Of a stretch of DNA of 35,827 nt, positions 1 to 8,220 are shown piece by piece. Positions within the stretch are counted from its first letter, which is position 1; every line of letters begins with the position of its first letter. The position numbers and the translations under genes are program-made. This DNA is from Rhodospirillales bacterium (GTDB lineage: Bacteria > Pseudomonadota > Alphaproteobacteria > UBA828), in contig JAPPNV010000443.1 in the NCBI GenBank assembly GCA_028818565.1, forward strand, positions 1-35,827. The letters run 5' to 3'. The notes under the pieces were generated by a model. The model searched no databases, had not been told where the DNA came from, and was given only the letters and a program-made list of their open reading frames with translations.

Positions 1-248
1 TCGAAGGCACGGCGCTCGTGGTGCTCACCGATCCGTCGGGCGCGAACCGCGCCTACGCGAGTGAAGACGTGACGTTCATCCGGTACGACGGCGACCGGGG
101 CGTCGAGGACGGATCCGGCACGATCTGGACGATGGACGAGCACGCGCTCACCGCCGAAGACGGGCGTGTGCTCCGCCGTGTCCCGGCGCAGCGGGCGTTC
201 TGGTTCGGCTGGTACGCCGCGTTCCCGGGCACCCGTCTGGTGCGGTAG
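1..248 (+). CDS. DUF3179-family protein, C-terminal fragment
   Basis: The reading frame is open from the left edge of the window (first full codon at base 3) to a TAG at 246-248, so only about 81 C-terminal residues are seen. The ending, with the AFWFGWYAAFPGTRL motif just before the stop, is characteristic of DUF3179 proteins, as is the preceding 'SG..W' strand (DGSGTIWTMDE). These are mostly secreted or periplasmic proteins of unknown function. The in-frame ATG offered by the ORF track at 18 is internal to the domain and is not the start. No terminator is evident downstream. The family call rests on the C-terminal motif only; function is unknown. Confidence 0.75.
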   Translation, partial: EGTALVVLTDPSGANRAYASEDVTFIRYDGDRGVEDGSGTIWTMDEHALTAEDGRVLRRVPAQRAFWFGWYAAFPGTRLVR

Positions 249-767
249 CGGGCCGGAGGCCGGCGGGCGCGCGACGATCCCAGCCGGCACGGCCGGAGCC
301 TGAACTCGATCCGGAGTGTGTAGGTGGTGGATCCGCGGCCTCATTCGAATGATCGGGCTTGGCCGCAACCCAATTCCCGAGGACCTTTGGCCGATTTGTT
401 GTTCGGCGCCCAACTTTGAACCCACCGTGTCACGTAAAATCAATGAGTTAGAACGCCGATCGGCGTCCAATCTGCGCGCCGAACAACAACAATTCGAGAC
501 TGGTGTAGACTGGATATAGATTTCGCACGGTGTTCAGAGCATGGGTCTTGCGCCAATTGGCGGTCACCGTCGGCCGCAGCCTGTCACGTGTCCGTCGGTT
601 CGATCTCGCTGCGACCGACCGCTACTTGCAGGGTCTCGCCAGGCACCATCGCGCAGCAAGCGAGATTGTATCGGAATTCGTGCAGCCAAGCGTGCTCAAG
701 CGAGCCCTGGCGTGGGCGATCTGCTAAACATCCTCGGCGCGCCCGTCCGCTCGTTGGTCCTTCCCGG
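249..767. other. Long non-coding stretch with inverted repeat
   Basis: These 519 bases contain no ORF that I recognise. The short ORFs listed here (316-519, 530-727, 541-771) overlap one another, have mixed composition and show no known motif. The stretch is visibly less GC-rich in its middle (about 340-540) than the genes around it. It holds a 14-bp inverted repeat and a 14-bp perfect palindrome, listed separately. A possible sigma70-like pair, TTCGAG (493-498) and TATAGA (515-520) 16 bp apart, lies about 250 bases before the 768 gene; this is weak. Confidence 0.5.
396..489. repeat. 14-bp inverted repeat flanking a palindrome
   Basis: TTGTTGTTCGGCGC at 396-409 is the exact reverse complement of GCGCCGAACAACAA at 476-489. 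The 66 bases between them carry a second perfect palindrome, ACGCCGATCGGCGT, at 453-466. The arrangement could be a long hairpin, the terminal repeats of a tiny mobile element or IS scar, or a regulatory site. I cannot decide between these from sequence alone. Confidence 0.7.
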
Positions 768-1760
768 ATGAACACGACGCTTCCCTGCATACTCGTTGCC
801 CACGACCCGTCGCCGGAGGCGCGCGCCGCCTACAGGCAAGAGCTCGGCTCCGGCTGCGAACTGATTTTCAAACCCGATCTCTCGCCGGAGAGCTGGGCCA
901 CCGCACGGGCGCGGGCGCGCGTGCTGATCGCCCTGAACCCCCGGGTCGAGATCACGGCCGACGATGTTGCAGCGATGACGGCGCTCGGCTTCGTGCAACT
1001 CTTGCCCGCAGGCGTCGATCACGTGCCGCTGCAACTCTTCCCGCGCGATCTGCCGATCGCCTCGAACGCGGGCGCCTACGCCGGCCAGATGGCGGAGTTC
1101 GTGCTGGCAATCACGCTGGCCGCGGCCAAGCGCCTGCCGGTCGAGCACCAGGAGATGCGGGAAGGGCGGTTCAACCAGTTCGTCGACAACAAGACGCTCA
1201 AGGGAGCGGTTTGCGCGATTGTCGGCTTCGGCGGCGTCGGGCGCGCTGCGGCCCGGCTGTTCAGAGCGCTGGGCGCCGAGATCCACGCCATCAACCGCAG
1301 CGGCCAGACTGATGAGGAGGTGGCGTTCATCGGCACCGTTGCGGCGCTGAAAGATGTGCTCCGCCGCGCCGATGTCGTCGTCGTCTCGATGTCCCTGACC
1401 GGCGCGACGGCGGGGCTGATCGGCGCCCGCGAGCTCGGCTGGATGAAGGACGATGCGATCCTGGTCAATGTCGCGCGCGGCGAGATCGTCGACCAGGACG
1501 CGCTCTACCGCCACCTGGTCGAGAACGAGCGGTTCTTCGCGTGCCTTGAGTCGTGGTGGATCGAGCCGGTGCGGCATGGCGTGTTCCGCATCGACCACCC
1601 GTTCCTCGATCTGCCTAATGTGATCGCCGCGCCGCATAACTCGGCGAGCGTGCCCGGCGGGCAGCTCCAAGCGATGCGCCAGGGCGCACGCAACGTCCGC
1701 CGATGGTTGGACGGCGAGGTGCCCCGAAACCTGCTGGGCGCGGACGAACGCGGAGGCTGA
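768..1760 (+). CDS. D-isomer-specific 2-hydroxyacid dehydrogenase
   Basis: A predicted cytosolic NAD(P)-dependent oxidoreductase of 330 residues that interconverts a 2-oxoacid and a D-2-hydroxyacid. The nucleotide-binding glycine motif GFGGVG is at residues 153-158. The family's catalytic residues are all in place: Arg237 in VNVARGEI, Glu266 in WWIEP and His290 in APHNS. The ORF track starts this frame at 588, but those 60 extra residues look non-coding; the ATG at 768 gives the usual family length and N-terminus. The gene is on the opposite strand to the large catabolic cluster and converges on its last gene (250-base gap), so it may serve the same pathway, but that is inference. The exact substrate (glyoxylate, hydroxypyruvate, phosphonate or other) cannot be read from the sequence. 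Confidence 0.88.
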   Translation: MNTTLPCILVAHDPSPEARAAYRQELGSGCELIFKPDLSPESWATARARARVLIALNPRVEITADDVAAMTALGFVQLLPAGVDHVPLQLFPRDLPIASNAGAYAGQMAEFVLAITLAAAKRLPVEHQEMREGRFNQFVDNKTLKGAVCAIVGFGGVGRAAARLFRALGAEIHAINRSGQTDEEVAFIGTVAALKDVLRRADVVVVSMSLTGATAGLIGARELGWMKDDAILVNVARGEIVDQDALYRHLVENERFFACLESWWIEPVRHGVFRIDHPFLDLPNVIAAPHNSASVPGGQLQAMRQGARNVRRWLDGEVPRNLLGADERGG

Positions 1761-2012
1761 GAAGCCAGGCATCGGTCCGGTGCCCAAACGCGGGTCGTTG
1801 CTGCGGATGCAAGGAGGCCGCCGCCGCCAATCTGCACGCCGGACATGCGGGTCAGGATACGAACGCGATGCCGTTCGCGTGCGCGTGCGCTGGCTCTTGA
1901 TTCTTGGTGATTCCCGATAACCCCCAACTTCGATGACGGGCGGTATCTGCGGTCACGGAGCTCGCGCTTTACCGATGGAAATCAAGGGGAAAGGTGGTGG
2001 GCGCACTGCGAC

Positions 2013-3185
2013 CTAGTCCTCGATACCGTAGAGGCGCAGGAAGTGCCGCATGCGTGCGACGGCGCCTTGGGGGTCGCGCAACAGGCCCGCATTGTCCGCC
2101 AGGCGAAACAGTTCGGTGAAGTAGGGCAAGGGACGCATCGCCTGCGCGCCACCAATCATCACGAAATGGTCCTGGAAGCCGTTGAGGTAGGCCAGGAACA
2201 CGACGCCCGTCTTGTAGCGTTGGGTGGGCGCCCGGAAGATCAAGCGCGATAGTGGAACGGTCGGCTCCAGCAGGAGGCGGTAAGCCGATCGATCGCCCTT
2301 CGCCAGCGCCGAGAGGGCCGCCGAGGCTGCGGGAGCGACGGGATCGAAGATGCCGAGCAGCGCGTCGCTGTAACCCCGGTCGTCGCCTTCGATCAGGGCC
2401 GGGTAGTTGAAGTCGTCGCCCGTGTACATCCTGACGCCGTCCGGCAGGCGCCGACGCATCTCTATTTCCTTGCGGTCGTCCAGGAGGGAGAGCTTGATCC
2501 CATCGATCCTGGCGGCGTTGGCATGGATCACGGCCAGCGCGGTCTCGAGTGCGGGCGGGAAGTCGCCCGCGCCCCAGTAGCCGGCGAGCGCCGGGTCGAA
2601 CATCTCGCCCAGCCAATGCAGGATCACCGGCTGGTCGGCCTCGGCCAGCACGCGGGCGTAAACGGCTTCGTAGTCGGCGGGGCCTGTCGCGATGCGGGCC
2701 AGCGCGCGGCTCGCCATGAGGACGACCCGCCCGCCCGCCTTCTGCACGGCGGCGAGTTGCTCCAGATAGGCGGCGACAACGTCGTCGAGCGAGCGCGCCT
2801 CAGCGGGGTCGAGGTGGTCGGTGCCGACGCCGCAGACGATGCGCTTCTGCTCCGCCGGGGCCGCAGCGGCGAGCGAGCGCTCGATCAGCTCCCTGGCGGC
2901 GGGCCAGTCGAGACCCATGCCGCGCTGGGCCGTGTCCATCGCCTCCGCGATACCGAGGCCGAGGTCCAGGATGTGGCGGCGGAAGGCCAGCGTGGCCTCC
3001 CAGTCGATGGCGGGACTGAGTCCGGGCTCTTGCGCGGCGAAGGGGTCGGCCACCACGTGCACCGCCGCGAAGGCCGTGCGGTTGAAGCGGTGCGGGCCCG
3101 CCGGAGCCTCGATCGGGCGCCCCGCCAGTTGATAAGGGGTCAACCGGCCTGTTTCGTCGGGGAGATGGATCGCGAGAGCCGTCAT
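2013..3185 (-). CDS. DUF993 / dihydrodipicolinate synthase-like aldolase
   Basis: A 390-residue protein of the DUF993 family, which is related to the DHDPS/N-acetylneuraminate lyase TIM-barrel aldolases. The probable Schiff-base lysine is Lys231 in DGIKLSLLDD, the strand where this superfamily carries its catalytic lysine. The N-terminal 60 residues (FNRTAFAAVHVVADPF) are typical of DUF993 and absent from ordinary DHDPS. It is the last gene of the minus-strand catabolic cluster, 15 bases after the GMC stop codon. By family logic it would carry out an aldol or retro-aldol cleavage or a dehydration of a keto-sugar-like acid; the true substrate is unknown. The ATG at 3185 has only a weak ribosome-binding site, consistent with translation coupled to the upstream gene. 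Confidence 0.85.
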   Translation of the reverse strand: MTALAIHLPDETGRLTPYQLAGRPIEAPAGPHRFNRTAFAAVHVVADPFAAQEPGLSPAIDWEATLAFRRHILDLGLGIAEAMDTAQRGMGLDWPAARELIERSLAAAAPAEQKRIVCGVGTDHLDPAEARSLDDVVAAYLEQLAAVQKAGGRVVLMASRALARIATGPADYEAVYARVLAEADQPVILHWLGEMFDPALAGYWGAGDFPPALETALAVIHANAARIDGIKLSLLDDRKEIEMRRRLPDGVRMYTGDDFNYPALIEGDDRGYSDALLGIFDPVAPAASAALSALAKGDRSAYRLLLEPTVPLSRLIFRAPTQRYKTGVVFLAYLNGFQDHFVMIGGAQAMRPLPYFTELFRLADNAGLLRDPQGAVARMRHFLRLYGIED

Positions 3186-3200
3186 CGGGTCACGTAACCG

Positions 3201-4787
3201 TCAGATCAGCCCGCGGACGTGGTCGGCGCCCTTCTCCGCCACCATGATCGTCGCCGCGTTGGTGTTGCTGCTGGGCAGCGCCGGCATGACCGATGAGTCG
3301 ATGACCCGCAGGCCCTCCAGGCCGCGCACCCTCAGCGCCGGGTCAACCACCGCCAGCTCGTCGCTGCCCATCTTGCAGGTGCCGACGGGATGGTAGTCGG
3401 TCTTGCCCACCTTGCGAGCGTAATCGGCGATGTCGGCATCGCTCTGCACGTCGGGGCCCGGATAACGCTCGCACAGGATGAAGGGCCGGAATGCTTCCTG
3501 CGCCATGATCTCGCGCGCGAGCCTGAAGCCGCGCAGCGACATCTCGCGGTCATAAGCGTTGCCCCAGTAGTTGGGGTCGATCACGGGCGCGGTGCGCGGG
3601 TCAGCATCCCGCAGGGTCACCGTGCCGCGCGAGCGTGGCCGGGAGAAGCACGAGTTGAGGGTGACGCCGGCATTTCTCAGCTTGGCAAGACCGTGTTCCA
3701 GCCCCGCGCCGAGCACAAAGTGCATCTGGATGTCGGGCGCTCTGGCGTCAGGGTCGGCGTACCAGAACCCGCCGGCGTCGATCAGGGTCGATGCAATCGG
3801 GCCTTGGCGGAACAGGAGGTACTGCACGACGGCCCAGAGGGCGCGGTGGGGCCGGGCGAGCTTGTCGTAGCTGAAGTCGCCGCGGCATTCGCTCACGACG
3901 TAGACATCGAAGTGATCCTGCAGATTCTGCCCGACGCCGGGTAGGTCGTGGATCACGTCGATGCCGAGCGCCTTCAGGTCGTCACCGCGGCCGATGCCCG
4001 ACAGCATCAGCAGCTTGGGGGAGCCGATCGCGCCGGCGGCAACGATCACCTCATGTGCGGACCGCACCGTGGCGGCCTTCCCGCGGCGCCGGTAGTCCAC
4101 GCCGATGGCGCGCCCGTTCTCGACGACCACACGGGTCGCCATTGCGCGGGTCTGCACCGTCAGGTTGGAACGCCCCGTCGTCGGCCGCAGATAGGCGACG
4201 GCGCCGCTGCAGCGCCGGGCGTTGCGGTTGGTCACCTGGTAGTAGCCGCAGCCCTCCTGCACCGCGCCATTGAAGTCGGGGTTGAAGGGCAGGCCCGCCT
4301 GCTGCGCCGCACGCAGGAATGCGCCCGATATCGGCAAGGGGCGGACGGGGTCGCTGACGCCGAGGGGACCGCCGGACCCGTGATAGTCGTTGTGGAAGCG
4401 CTCGTTGTCCTCGGGCCGCTTGAAGTAGGGCAGCACATCGGCGAAGGTCCAGCCGGCGCAGCCCGCCTCGGCCCAGGCGTCGTAGTCCTTGGCGTTGCCG
4501 CGCGCGTAGATCATGGCGTTGATGGAACTGCCGCCGCCCAGCACCCGGCCTTGCGGGTACCACATCGCGCGCCCATCGATCTCGCGTTGGGGCGCCGTGG
4601 AATAGCCCCAGGTGTGCGACGTGCCCGTCAGCTTGGCGAAACCGGCCGGCACGTGAATGTAAGGGTGCCGGTCGCTGCCGCCGGCCTCCAGCAACAGCAC
4701 GGAGACGTCTGGGTCTTCGGAAAGCCGCGCCGCGAGACAACAGCCCGCCGGCCCGGCGCCCACGATGACGTAGTCGTATTCGCGCAC
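3201..4787 (-). CDS. GMC-family FAD oxidoreductase, choline dehydrogenase-like
   Basis: A flavoprotein of 528 residues that oxidises an alcohol to an aldehyde or ketone. It starts with the FAD-binding motif VIVGAGPAG and then LLLEAGG, carries the GMC signature around GGGSSINAMIYARGN, and ends with the catalytic His region YHPVGTCKMG and the Asn in SSNTNAATIM. The ORF track runs back to 5285 through the SDR gene, but homology begins at the GTG at 4787 (VREYDYVIVG), two bases after the SDR stop, and this gives the normal family length. It is one of two complete GMC enzymes in this cluster. No signal peptide is visible, so it is probably cytosolic or loosely membrane-associated. Its natural electron acceptor and substrate are unknown. 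Confidence 0.9.
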   Translation of the reverse strand: MREYDYVIVGAGPAGCCLAARLSEDPDVSVLLLEAGGSDRHPYIHVPAGFAKLTGTSHTWGYSTAPQREIDGRAMWYPQGRVLGGGSSINAMIYARGNAKDYDAWAEAGCAGWTFADVLPYFKRPEDNERFHNDYHGSGGPLGVSDPVRPLPISGAFLRAAQQAGLPFNPDFNGAVQEGCGYYQVTNRNARRCSGAVAYLRPTTGRSNLTVQTRAMATRVVVENGRAIGVDYRRRGKAATVRSAHEVIVAAGAIGSPKLLMLSGIGRGDDLKALGIDVIHDLPGVGQNLQDHFDVYVVSECRGDFSYDKLARPHRALWAVVQYLLFRQGPIASTLIDAGGFWYADPDARAPDIQMHFVLGAGLEHGLAKLRNAGVTLNSCFSRPRSRGTVTLRDADPRTAPVIDPNYWGNAYDREMSLRGFRLAREIMAQEAFRPFILCERYPGPDVQSDADIADYARKVGKTDYHPVGTCKMGSDELAVVDPALRVRGLEGLRVIDSSVMPALPSSNTNAATIMVAEKGADHVRGLI

Positions 4788-4789
4788 GG

Positions 4790-5587
4790 TCAGAGCCGCT
4801 GGACGGAGAGGCCGCCATCGACGTGGGCGACGCTGCCGGTGGCGAAGGCGAAGTCGCCACGTACCAGGGCGGCGGTCGCGCGCGCGACATCGGCGGGCTC
4901 GCCCCAGCGCCGGATCGGGCTCAACCCGTCGGCAATTGCGCGGTCGTACTTGTCCCTGACACTCGCGGTCATGTCGGTGCGGATGATGCCGGGGCGAATC
5001 TCGAAGACAGACACGCCTTCGTCGGCAAGACGCAGCGCCAGCAGCTTGGTGATCATGGCGAGCCCAGCCTTGGAGATGCAGTACTCGCTGCGCTCCGGCG
5101 TAGCCATCTCGGCGCTGACCGATCCGATGCTGACGATGGTGCGGCGGAAGCCGTCGCCGCGCGGGTGCGACGCCATCCACGCGGCGACGCGCTGGCTGAG
5201 GAAGAACGTGCCTCTGAGATTGACCCCGATGACCCGATCGAAGGCCTCCGGTGTCGTCGCCAGCATGTCGCCGCGCTGGGGCCACACAACTCCTGCGTTG
5301 TTCACCAGCACGTCAAGCCCGCCGCCCCAGTCGGCTACTCTCTCGACCAACGGGTTGTGGCCTTCCAGATCGGCGAGATCGCTCTCCACGTAGAGCGCCC
5401 GACCGCCGGCCGCCTCGATGCCGCGTAGCACCGGATCGTCAGCCTCGGCCGGCTGAAGGTCGGTGTAGGCCACGTCGCAGCCGGCTGCGGCCAGCTCGAC
5501 GGCGATGGCTGCGCCGATGCCGCGCATGCCTCCGGTGACCAGCGCGACGGGGCGCTGCGTGAGGGAGGAGATCGGGGTTTCGGTCAC
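4790..5587 (-). CDS. SDR-family oxidoreductase (3-ketoacyl reductase-like)
   Basis: A classical short-chain dehydrogenase of 265 residues. The cofactor motif TGGMRGIG lies near residue 18. NNAG is present, the catalytic Ser is in SIGSVS, and the Tyr-x-x-x-Lys appears as YCISK. The C-terminal AHVDGG motif is the usual SDR ending. The start is GTG at 5587. It sits between the two GMC genes (9 bases after one, 2 before the other), so all three are almost certainly translated from one message and are likely to act on successive alcohol or ketone intermediates. Automated labels such as 3-oxoacyl-ACP reductase would over-specify it, since nothing in the sequence points to fatty-acid synthesis. Confidence 0.9.
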   Translation of the reverse strand: MTETPISSLTQRPVALVTGGMRGIGAAIAVELAAAGCDVAYTDLQPAEADDPVLRGIEAAGGRALYVESDLADLEGHNPLVERVADWGGGLDVLVNNAGVVWPQRGDMLATTPEAFDRVIGVNLRGTFFLSQRVAAWMASHPRGDGFRRTIVSIGSVSAEMATPERSEYCISKAGLAMITKLLALRLADEGVSVFEIRPGIIRTDMTASVRDKYDRAIADGLSPIRRWGEPADVARATAALVRGDFAFATGSVAHVDGGLSVQRL

Positions 5588-5596
5588 GAGAGCCCT

Positions 5597-7099
5597 CTAG
5601 TGAAGCGCTGTCGACGCAATGTGCTCCCCCGCTCGCAGCGCCTGGGCAGCGACGGTGAGTGCGGGATTGACGGCGGCGGATGAGGGAAAGAACGAGGCGT
5701 CGACGACATAGAGATTGTCGAGATCGAAGGCCTTGCAGAACGGGTCGAGCGGCGCCTCGGCCGAGTCGTGGCCGAAGCGCACGGTGCCGCACTGGTGCGA
5801 CGGCGTCTCCTTGGCGAACGCCTTGCTCAGCACGATGGGAAAGCCCGCCGCGCGCAGCATCCGACGCGTCTTGGCGACCAGCGTCTTGTGCGCCGCCATG
5901 TTGGTTCGCCGCCAGTCGAGGACGATGGTGCCGTCGCCGCGCACCCTCACCCGGCTCTCGGGATGCGGCAGGTCCTCCGACATTGCGTACCAATCGACGC
6001 TATGGGCGGCGAGCCAGGCCCGCGCCCAGCGCGGCACGCGGCGGATTTCGTTACGCAGCATCGGCTCCATGATCTTGCCCAAGAGCTGCAGGTTGCCGAG
6101 CGGCGGGCCGCCCGCGCCATCACCGAGGTAGAAATCGTTGAGCGCCAGCGTCTTCTGGAAGGGCTCCCGGTTGGCCCGGAAGGGCCTCACCGCCATCACT
6201 GCCGTGCAGTTGTGGTTCATGTAGTGGCGCCCGACCACTCCCGACGAATTGGCAAGGCCGTCGGGGTGTCTCGCGTGCATCGAGCGAAGCAGGATCGCGG
6301 CGCTGTTGACCGCGCCCGCCGCGAGCACGAAGAGATCGCCCTGGACCTCCGTGCCGTCGAGCATCTCCGCCGCCACGATCCGCCGGCCGGCCGTGTCTGC
6401 ACGCAGGCGGACGACCTGCGCCTCCGTCCGCAGCGTGACGTTCTCGTGCTGCAACACCGGGTCGATCAGCCGAGTCTCCGCATCGCCCTTGGCGCCGAGG
6501 CGGCAGGGGAAGCCGTCGCAGGTGTTGCAGCGCACGCAGGCACCGCCCTCGTGGTCCTGCACCGAAGACGGCATCGGGAACGGGCGCAGCCCCTGGGCAC
6601 GCAAGCGCTCGGCGACCTCGGCGATCACCGGGTTGTGGCGGAGCGGCGGATGCGGATATGGGCCCGAACGCGGCGGCTCGGTCGGGTCCGCACCGGCCTC
6701 GCCGTGCACGCCAAAGAGGCGTTCGGCACGGGCGTAGTAGGGCTCCAGCGTGTCGTAGTCGATCGGCCAGGCCGGCGACAGCCCGCCGGCGTGCTCCATT
6801 GCCAAGAAATCCTCCCGCCGAAAGCGGAACATGGTGGCGCCGAACACCTTCGTGTGGCCGCCGACATAGTAGAACTGACCCGGACGGAAGGTGCGGCCGC
6901 TCCCGTCGATCCAGCGCTCCTCCGACTTGTAGGCGGCATTGGCGTAGACCGCCTCTGGATCCCAGTTGCGGTCCTCCCGCGGCAGCCGCGTGCCGCGCTC
7001 GAGGATCGCGATGCGGGCGCCGGTGGGAGCCAGAACGTGCGCGATGCAGCCGCCGCCCACGCCGGACCCGATGACCACTACGTCAAGACCGCCGGGCAC
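5597..7099 (-). CDS. GMC oxidoreductase with Cys4 motif, sugar dehydrogenase-like
   Basis: An FAD-dependent GMC enzyme of 500 residues, of the branch that includes gluconate, fructose and glucoside-3-dehydrogenase large subunits rather than choline dehydrogenase. The FAD motif VIGSGVGGG is at the N-terminus (GTG start at 7099) with ILERG following, and the C-terminal GMC domain has HQCGTVRFG and NPALT, supplying the His and Asn catalytic pair. Four cysteines, C188, C191, C194 and C199, sit in CVRCNTCDGFPC followed by AKGDAE; some relatives have a cysteine cluster here, in a few cases binding iron-sulfur. There is no Tat signal. It directly follows the ABC transporter ATPase (4-base gap), which supports a role in oxidising the imported sugar or glycoside. 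The precise carbon oxidised is unknown. Confidence 0.87.
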   Translation of the reverse strand: MPGGLDVVVIGSGVGGGCIAHVLAPTGARIAILERGTRLPREDRNWDPEAVYANAAYKSEERWIDGSGRTFRPGQFYYVGGHTKVFGATMFRFRREDFLAMEHAGGLSPAWPIDYDTLEPYYARAERLFGVHGEAGADPTEPPRSGPYPHPPLRHNPVIAEVAERLRAQGLRPFPMPSSVQDHEGGACVRCNTCDGFPCRLGAKGDAETRLIDPVLQHENVTLRTEAQVVRLRADTAGRRIVAAEMLDGTEVQGDLFVLAAGAVNSAAILLRSMHARHPDGLANSSGVVGRHYMNHNCTAVMAVRPFRANREPFQKTLALNDFYLGDGAGGPPLGNLQLLGKIMEPMLRNEIRRVPRWARAWLAAHSVDWYAMSEDLPHPESRVRVRGDGTIVLDWRRTNMAAHKTLVAKTRRMLRAAGFPIVLSKAFAKETPSHQCGTVRFGHDSAEAPLDPFCKAFDLDNLYVVDASFFPSSAAVNPALTVAAQALRAGEHIASTALH

Positions 7100-7103
7100 G
7101 GGC

Positions 7104-8216
7104 TCAGAGTCTCTCCTCAGTCTCGGGGTCGAAGAGCACCGCCTTGGACATGTCGACCATGAACCTGCGGCGCTCCCCGGCTCGGGCGCCGGTCTCGGCC
7201 CTGAGCCGGGCGACGGCTTCCCTGCCGCCCAGACGGATCATCGCCAGCGTATCGGCGCCGGTCGGCTGCGTGACCTCCACATGGGCTTCGAGGGGATGGC
7301 GATGGGCGCCATCGGCGTCGGCGGCGGGAGTATCGTCGATGCTCTCGGGCCGGAGCCCAAGGATCACGTCGCGGTCGACGAAGGCTTCAACGGACGCGGA
7401 GGGTCTGTGCAGCGGCAGCATGGTCGTGGAGCCGTCGGCGCGCTCCAGGCCGACGACCAGCGCCCCGTTGGCCCGGTCGAGGCGCGCCGGAACCAGATTC
7501 ATCGAAGGCGAGCCCATGAAGTCCGCCACGAAGATGTTGGCCGGCGTGTTGTAGATCTCGGCCGGGCTGCCGACCTGCTGCAGCACGCCGTCCTTCAGCA
7601 CGGCAATCACGGTCGCGAGCGTCATCGCCTCGATCTGGTCGTGGGTCACGTAAACGACGGTTGTTCCCAGCCGCTGGTGCAGCTTCTGAATCTCGGTGCG
7701 CATCTCGACGCGGAGCTTGGCGTCGAGGTTGGAGAGCGGCTCGTCGAACAGGAAAATCTTGGGGTCGCGCACCAGGGCGCGCCCCATGGCGACCCGCTGG
7801 CGCTGGCCGCCGGAGAGCTGGCTCGGCTTGCGATGCAGCAGGTCCTCGATCTGCAGCATGCTGGCCACCCTGGCCACGACCTGCTGGCGCTCCGCCCTGG
7901 GCACGCCCCGCATCTCCATGCCGAACGACATGTTCTTCGCGACATTCATGTTGGGGTAGAGCGCGTAGGACTGGAACACCATGGCGATGTCGCGCTTTGA
8001 GGGGTGAAGCTCGTTTACCCGGGCGCCGTCGATCAGAATCTCCCCGGCGGTGACGGTCTCCAGCCCCGCGATGGTGTTGAGCAGCGTCGACTTGCCGCAG
8101 CCCGACGGCCCGACCAGTACGAGGAAGCCGCCGCGCGGCACGCTGATGTCGATGCCCTTGAGCACCTCGACTGCGCCGAAGCGCTTCTCGAGGCCGCTGA
8201 CCACCAGAAAGGACAT
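7104..8216 (-). CDS. Sugar ABC transporter ATP-binding protein (UgpC/MalK type)
   Basis: The 370-residue ATPase subunit of a carbohydrate importer. It has Walker A GPSGCGKST near residue 36, signature LSGGQRQRVAMGRAL, Walker B IFLFDEPLSNLD, and the H-loop in YVTHDQ. After about residue 235 comes the C-terminal MalK-like regulatory domain, with GLRPESI as the usual marker. The length is normal for this class. It is the last of the four transporter genes (binding protein, two permeases, ATPase) and starts 4 bases after the preceding permease stop. It acts on the cytoplasmic face of the inner membrane. MalK-type ATPases can be shared between several transporters. Confidence 0.95.
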   Translation of the reverse strand: MSFLVVSGLEKRFGAVEVLKGIDISVPRGGFLVLVGPSGCGKSTLLNTIAGLETVTAGEILIDGARVNELHPSKRDIAMVFQSYALYPNMNVAKNMSFGMEMRGVPRAERQQVVARVASMLQIEDLLHRKPSQLSGGQRQRVAMGRALVRDPKIFLFDEPLSNLDAKLRVEMRTEIQKLHQRLGTTVVYVTHDQIEAMTLATVIAVLKDGVLQQVGSPAEIYNTPANIFVADFMGSPSMNLVPARLDRANGALVVGLERADGSTTMLPLHRPSASVEAFVDRDVILGLRPESIDDTPAADADGAHRHPLEAHVEVTQPTGADTLAMIRLGGREAVARLRAETGARAGERRRFMVDMSKAVLFDPETEERL

Positions 8217-8220
8217 GTCC

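Noticed and set aside
371-386. CAATTCCCGAGG resembles the tRNA-Glu 3' segment CAATTCCCGTAGG, a possible second att site
   Set aside because: Only about a dozen bases with a gap, in an unrelated location 25 kb away; chance is the better explanation.
316-519. 67-residue plus-strand ORF
   Set aside because: No recognisable motif, no ribosome-binding site, and it spans the inverted repeat and palindrome; treated as non-coding.
4788-5285. N-terminal extension of the GMC ORF (track start 5285)
   Set aside because: This part is the SDR gene read in another frame. The FAD-binding domain begins at the GTG at 4787.
3948-5393. 481-residue plus-strand ORF (and other long plus-strand ORFs such as 5768-7162, 10050-11225, 12356-13582, 21494-23419)
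   Set aside because: These are Ala/Gly/Arg/His-rich shadows opposite well-supported minus-strand genes in GC-rich DNA.
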